From: an uncultured Bacteroidales bacterium
GTDB lineage: Bacteria; Bacteroidota; Bacteroidia; Bacteroidales; F082
NCBI GenBank assembly: GCA_946185535.1
Contig: CAMHJX010000002.1
Span: 62,001-126,000 of the forward strand
DNA length: 64,000 nucleotides
Direction of reading: 5' to 3'
The notes under the pieces were generated by a model. It made no database searches, had not been told where the DNA came from, and was given only the letters and a program-made list of their open reading frames with translations. Positions 62,096 through 64,000 of this stretch are shown here, in pieces (the first letter of the stretch is position 1; each line of letters opens with the position of its first letter). The position numbers and the translations under genes were made by a program.

Positions 62096-63949
62096 TTATA
62101 GATCTCCCTCCAACTTTAGTTCCGTCTGCAAAGTCCTCAAATACGGCCGTTCTTCCACCATCTTCTCAAACTTATCTTTGTCGGTATAAGCCTCGATTTC
62201 GGCAGGGCGCTCCATCAACTCGGGCTTGAGTTGGTATTGGTTGTTGTGCAGACTGTTCTTCAAATGGTGCTTCAAAGCAGTCATTCCTTCTGTGTCATGC
62301 TCAAAAAGAAGGTTGTCGACACTGAAGTGAATCTCAGCACTGCCCATTAATTTAGGAGTGTATTTGCCCAATGCAGCAGCAAAGTTGGGCGACACATTTT
62401 TGTACCGGTTGACAAAATCAGCCCATGCAGCTGTGAGCTGCTCTTGTGTGAACGGCGTGTCCCAAGTCTCTTCTTTTTCCTCAGCCTTTTGTCCAGCTTG
62501 CTGCATGGCCTTGTTGATGCTGATGCTGCTCGTGGTGCCACGCGGACGGACGACCGGCGCAGCGGAGGTGGCGGTGGTAGCGGACGTTGAGCCCGTCGAA
62601 ACGGAAGCGGCTTGTGGTTGAATTGTTGATTGTTGAGGAGTTGGCTTGTTGGTCGGCCCTTCGACGGGCTCAGGGACCTTGGCTGTAATAGTGGGTTCAG
62701 GGGCTTTGGTCGTAACCAGGGGCTCGGGAATCTTTGTAGTAGCGGACGTTGAGCCCGTCGAAACGCCGCTAGGTACGGTAGGGTTTACGTTTTGCGCTGG
62801 TCTGTTCTGCGGCATCTGCACAGACTGTGCCTGCGTTGTGGGCATATTCAAGGCTTGGCTGCACAAGGCGCACATCTTCAACAAGGCAATCTCTAGATGC
62901 AGGCGTTTGTTGTTGGCAGCACGGTAGTCGATATCGCACTTGTTATTGATTTCCAAGGCGCGAATGAGGAAGGGCATGGGGCAGGCCTGCGACTGCGCCA
63001 AATAGCGCTGTCGTAGTTGCTCGCTGACTTCCAAGAGCTGTACTGTAATCGGGTCTTTGCACACCATGAGGCTTCTCAAATGGTTGCCTAAGCCGTTTAT
63101 GAAATGCTGTGGTTCAAAGCCCTTGCTGATGATGTCGTTGAGAATGAGCAGGATGTCGCTCGTGTTGCCATGAAGGATATGGTCGACAATTTGGAAATAA
63201 TAGTCATAATCCAAAACATTCAGGTTGTCGATGACATCTTTGTAGGTAATATTTTTGCCAGAGAAGCTGACCATCTGGTCGAAGATGGAGAGGGCATCGC
63301 GCAAGGCACCGTCGGCCTTTTGCGCGATGATGTTCAAGGCTTCGGGCTCGGCTGATACGCCTTCACTTTGGGCCACAAAGGCCAAATGCTTGGCAATATC
63401 ATCAACTGTAATCCGCTTGAAGTCAAAGATCTGGCAACGTGAAAGAATGGTCGGAATGATTTTGTGCTTCTCGGTGGTGGCCAAGATGAATTTGGCGTAC
63501 GCAGGTGGCTCTTCCAAGGTCTTCAAGAAAGCGTTGAAAGCCGCTGCCGACAGCATGTGGACCTCGTCGATGATGTAGACTTTGTATTGTCCAATTTGTG
63601 GAGGAATCCTCACCTGGTCGACCAGACTGCGGATGTCTTCAACCGAGTTGTTGGAAGCAGCGTCCAATTCGTAAATGTTGAAAGAGGCGTTGTTGTTGAA
63701 GGCACGGCACGACTCGCATTCGTTGCATGCCTCAAGGTTCTCTGTGGGGTGGAGGCAGTTGATGGTCTTGGCCATGATGCGGGCGCAAGTAGTCTTACCC
63801 ACACCTCGTGGTCCGCAAAACAAGAAAGCTTGAGCCAAGGTGTTGTTGCGGATGGCGTTCTTCAATGTGTTGGTGATTGAGCCTTGCCCTACGACAGTGT
63901 CGAAGGTTATCGGCCTGTATTTTCTAGCGGATACGACGAAATTTTCCAT
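62096..63949 (-). CDS. dnaX: DNA polymerase III subunit gamma/tau
   Basis: A 617-residue clamp-loader ATPase, the core of the replisome. AAA+ domain: YRPITFDTVVGQ, Walker A FCGPRGVGKTTCARIMAK, a zinc module of four Cys (CLHPTENLEACNECESCRAF), Walker B VYIIDEVHMLS, and the sensor ATTEKHKIIPTILSRCQIFD. A collar domain follows to about residue 365. The linker at about 385-480 is built from repeat-derived segments: VSTGSTSATT occurs twice and PEP(L/T/V)-type units three times (IPEPLVTTKA, PEPTITAKV, PEPVEGP). The C-terminal domain (about 490-617) is intact. No canonical A-AAA-AAG slip site was seen, so gamma is probably not made by that mechanism. Confidence 0.95.
   Translation of the reverse strand: MENFVVSARKYRPITFDTVVGQGSITNTLKNAIRNNTLAQAFLFCGPRGVGKTTCARIMAKTINCLHPTENLEACNECESCRAFNNNASFNIYELDAASNNSVEDIRSLVDQVRIPPQIGQYKVYIIDEVHMLSAAAFNAFLKTLEEPPAYAKFILATTEKHKIIPTILSRCQIFDFKRITVDDIAKHLAFVAQSEGVSAEPEALNIIAQKADGALRDALSIFDQMVSFSGKNITYKDVIDNLNVLDYDYYFQIVDHILHGNTSDILLILNDIISKGFEPQHFINGLGNHLRSLMVCKDPITVQLLEVSEQLRQRYLAQSQACPMPFLIRALEINNKCDIDYRAANNKRLHLEIALLKMCALCSQALNMPTTQAQSVQMPQNRPAQNVNPTVPSGVSTGSTSATTKIPEPLVTTKAPEPTITAKVPEPVEGPTNKPTPQQSTIQPQAASVSTGSTSATTATSAAPVVRPRGTTSSISINKAMQQAGQKAEEKEETWDTPFTQEQLTAAWADFVNRYKNVSPNFAAALGKYTPKLMGSAEIHFSVDNLLFEHDTEGMTALKHHLKNSLHNNQYQLKPELMERPAEIEAYTDKDKFEKMVEERPYLRTLQTELKLEGDL
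62577..62765. repeat. TTCGACGGGCTCA element cluster inside dnaX
   Basis: Two direct copies, 27 identical bases each, at 62577-62603 and 62739-62765 contain TGAGCCCGTCGAA. A third copy at 62657-62678 (CCCTTCGACGGGCTCAGGGA plus CC) is in the opposite orientation. Together they encode the variable linker of DnaX in frame. The related copy at 1875-1896 differs at one core base. Confidence 0.85.
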
Positions 63950-63974
63950 ATCGGGAAGCCTTTGTTTAAACCGA

Positions 63975-63982
63975 CAAAATTA
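63975..63982 (-). promoter_or_regulatory. -7 box of dnaX
   Basis: CAAAATTA on the plus strand is TAATTTTG on the minus strand, 25 bases before the dnaX ATG. The -33 region falls at the edge of the window. Confidence 0.45.
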
Positions 63983-64000
63983 CAACTTTTCGGACTTACT

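Noticed and set aside
62460-62520. Programmed frameshift site for DnaX gamma
   Set aside because: Only a GGAAAAAG run is present near the linker end; the canonical A-AAA-AAG slippery site with a following stem was not seen.

Overview
The window looks like a chromosomal segment of a Bacteroidales bacterium. The supporting signs are Bacteroidetes-type promoters (-7 box TAnnTTTG, sometimes with a TTTG/TTG -33 box 19 bases upstream), outer-membrane or secreted proteins ending in type IX secretion (T9SS) C-terminal domains, two gingipain-like C25 peptidases, many SPII lipoproteins with Bacteroidetes-style FN3, CarboxypepD_reg, BACON-like and Lcl (DUF1566) domains, meso-diaminopimelate dehydrogenase, and pyruvate phosphate dikinase. 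No rRNA, tRNA, CRISPR array, phage module or complete insertion sequence was found.

Layout. 1-2.4 kb: the 3' end of a sugar/aminoglycoside-kinase-like gene, a small helical protein and a secreted EEP-family nuclease/phosphatase. 2.7-17.4 kb: a single 4800-residue T9SS surface protein built around about 35 V(F/Y)GGG-type repeats, followed by a 110-residue protein with a PLGxG C-terminal membrane anchor, a structured intergenic trailer, a YoeB-type toxin-antitoxin pair and a relic of the C-terminus of a second giant protein. 18.7-30.3 kb: core genes tsaD, a TamB-like gene, an AddA-like helicase-nuclease and ppdK. 30.4-32.4 kb: an AAA/DUF4143 ATPase bracketed by two unrelated tandem-repeat arrays, then a small zinc-ribbon protein. 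32.4-40.8 kb: a minus-strand run of envelope genes (two related LPP20-like proteins, a small membrane protein, a CarboxypepD_reg lipoprotein, a secreted transglutaminase-like protein, two multidomain lipoproteins and a single-pass membrane protein). 40.8-41.1 kb: a structured, 6S-like non-coding RNA with its own promoter and terminator. 41.4-42.1 kb: a PIN toxin-antitoxin pair. 42.2-56.2 kb: two C25 peptidase/T9SS proteins alternating with two GH3 glycosidases, plus a thrombospondin type 3 protein and ddh. 56.3-64 kb: a secreted FN3/Lcl protein, a membrane protein next to a PlsC-like acyltransferase, an M13 metallopeptidase and dnaX.

How the genes fit together. Most accessory genes encode secreted or surface-anchored products: adhesin-like giants, proteases, glycosidases and lipoproteins with carbohydrate- or protein-binding modules. 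This suggests an organism investing in surface attachment and digestion of protein and glycan. These genes are interleaved with housekeeping genes.

The least explained parts are: (1) the four-module higher-order repeat of the giant protein and its small anchored neighbour; (2) the 33-41 kb envelope operon and the structured RNA at its head; (3) the AAA ATPase with repeat arrays on both sides; (4) several families of short palindromic elements that have entered or abutted coding sequence. Of these last, TTCGACrGGCTCA elements lie inside the EEP gene and dnaX, a 90-bp hairpin element underlies the 5' end of a GH3 gene, and a TTGTAGAGACGC palindrome supplies the stop codons of two convergent genes. 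All functional names rest on reading motifs by eye; no database search was possible.
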